Program-made: the position numbers and the translations under genes
In this document: in pieces, positions 63,250 to 64,000 of the stretch
Layout: each line of letters opens with the position of its first letter
Position numbering within the stretch: position 1 is the first letter of the stretch
Origin: Bedellia somnulentella
Lineage: Eukaryota; Arthropoda; Insecta; Lepidoptera; Bedelliidae
Assembly (NCBI GenBank): GCA_963576735.1
Contig: OY755173.1
Coordinates: 7,472,873-7,536,872, forward strand
DNA: 64,000 nt
Direction of reading: 5' to 3'
The notes under the pieces: model-generated
Told to the model about the DNA's origin: nothing
Databases searched by the model: none
Seen by the model: the letters and a program-made list of their open reading frames with translations, nothing else

Positions 63250-63430
63250 CGAAGTACAGGGCGGGCGTAGCACGGCGTGGCGTAGCCTGTCGACTACGAA
63301 TTGGTTTCGCAGCTCGTAGTCGCCTACTATGGACTGCTGACTAAGGCGTGCTCTTGTAGCTCGTAATAGTTGGCTACAACCACGCATAGTGCTACGAACG
63401 CCCCTGCGCTCTCCACCGCTCGCTACACAT
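63250..63430. mobile_element. GC-rich fold-back element (MITE-like)
   Basis: Outer imperfect arms at about 63,258-63,287 and 63,372-63,405: GTAGCAC-GGCGTGGCGTAGCC pairs with GGCTACaaCCACGC-a-TAGTGCTAC. An inner perfect 9-bp pair, CGACTACGA (63291-63299) and TCGTAGTCG (63314-63322), lies inside. The motif gtag/ctac recurs throughout. A structured non-autonomous element is the simplest reading; boundaries are uncertain. Confidence 0.6.
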
Positions 63431-63708
63431 TGCACTTTGTTGCGTTCATTCGTTGTTTACTATTATTAATTATTATCTACATCAATTAAACATTAATATT
63501 ATAAATCTAGGTATTAAATTTTAGGTAATAATAAACAATCTTTTAAATGCTATTATTATTATATAAATACGTTATAAATATAAATGTTTCCTGTTACAAA
63601 AGAAAAATATTGAAAATGATACGAAGTAAATCATTATTCTTTTTAAAAGTGATTTATTACTAACGAGTACGTAGTTAATTGAATAATGAAGGATTAGACA
63701 GAATGCGT
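63431..63708. other. AT-rich spacer
   Basis: No feature recognised except a TTTATT at about 63,647-63,652, which reads as a minus-strand AATAAA downstream of the possible exon at 63,709-63,820. Confidence 0.5.
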
Positions 63709-63820
63709 TCACCGCATTCGCTTCGCGTTTTTAGTTGGTACTGTCGAGTTGGTTCGCTGAGATGAAGTCACGGCGCCAGTCCATGCCAGCGCGCGCCACA
63801 GCTCCACCGCGCACGCGCAC
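63709..63820 (-). CDS. Possible terminal exon of a convergent gene
   Basis: On the minus strand, acceptor-like tctcttgcgcag precedes GTGCGCGTGC. With one base used to complete the previous codon, the frame reads CACAVELWRALAWTGAVTSS then a basic tail ending KNAKRMR and TGA. Third positions are G/C-rich and a minus-strand AATAAA lies about 60 nt further on. I recognise no domain, and another frame is also open for 29 codons, so this is a guess to test. Confidence 0.25.
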
Positions 63821-64000
63821 CTGCGCAAGAGACGCGACCGCGATTATTGTTAAAACGTTAGCTAGGAAATTGATAATGAAATCCAAAGGTGTGAGTCTGT
63901 AGGACGGTCGGAATCGATATCATACCTAACAAATAAACGTAATTATTTGTTTTATATTTATGGTGTTATAGTGATTTAAGACATTTTTTCTTAGGGTATT
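63821..64000. other. Right edge of window
   Basis: AT-rich DNA; nothing recognised. Confidence 0.5.

Overview
The window is eukaryotic, AT-rich nuclear DNA from an insect, most likely a moth or butterfly (inferred from the retroposon tails and the style of the gene; no species can be named). The only gene I can identify with confidence is the 3' part of Rbp6, the Musashi-type RNA-binding protein gene, on the + strand. Its recognisable exons run from 32,393 to about 62,100. They encode the end of RRM2 (RNP1 motif onward), the linker, and a C-terminus that finishes in the Musashi-type peptide GPLIPAAFTNGYH. RRM1 and the start of RRM2 were not found, so the 5' exons probably lie upstream of the window.

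Layout. 1 to about 11,141: a satellite array of about 68 monomers of exactly 165 bp in two flavours, running off the left edge. 11.1-32.4 kb: no confirmed exon (upstream intron of Rbp6 or intergenic); it holds four copies or fragments of one short retroposon family, a fold-back element with perfect 79-bp inverted arms and an inverted partner 4.6 kb away, and a 215-bp tandem repeat. 32.4-62.1 kb: Rbp6 exons separated by long introns. The first of these introns contains a 5'-truncated RTE-type LINE (33,611-36,146) with an intact 825-codon reading frame and a 10-bp target-site duplication. A 200-N assembly gap lies just after the second exon. 62.1-64 kb: downstream DNA with a GC-rich fold-back element and a possible terminal exon of a convergent gene.

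How the parts relate. The exon phases join without a break: 32,393-32,475, 46,906-46,990, 48,540-48,572 (a 33-nt microexon), 49,606-49,686, 59,152-59,217, 59,402-59,622 and 61,545-61,586. Three further in-phase endings are visible: read-through at 49,687-49,811, an extra exon at 53,482 with a nearby poly(A) signal, and an exon at 61,784. The gene may therefore produce up to four different C-termini. The short retroposons share their 3' tail with the LINE, and two of them have clear target-site duplications, so the LINE family probably mobilised them.

The most unusual object is the satellite. It keeps a 165-bp register with no net insertion or deletion over 11 kb, follows a simple ordering rule for its two flavours, and carries nested inverted repeats, one with a compensatory base change. 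Most short open reading frames elsewhere look like chance.
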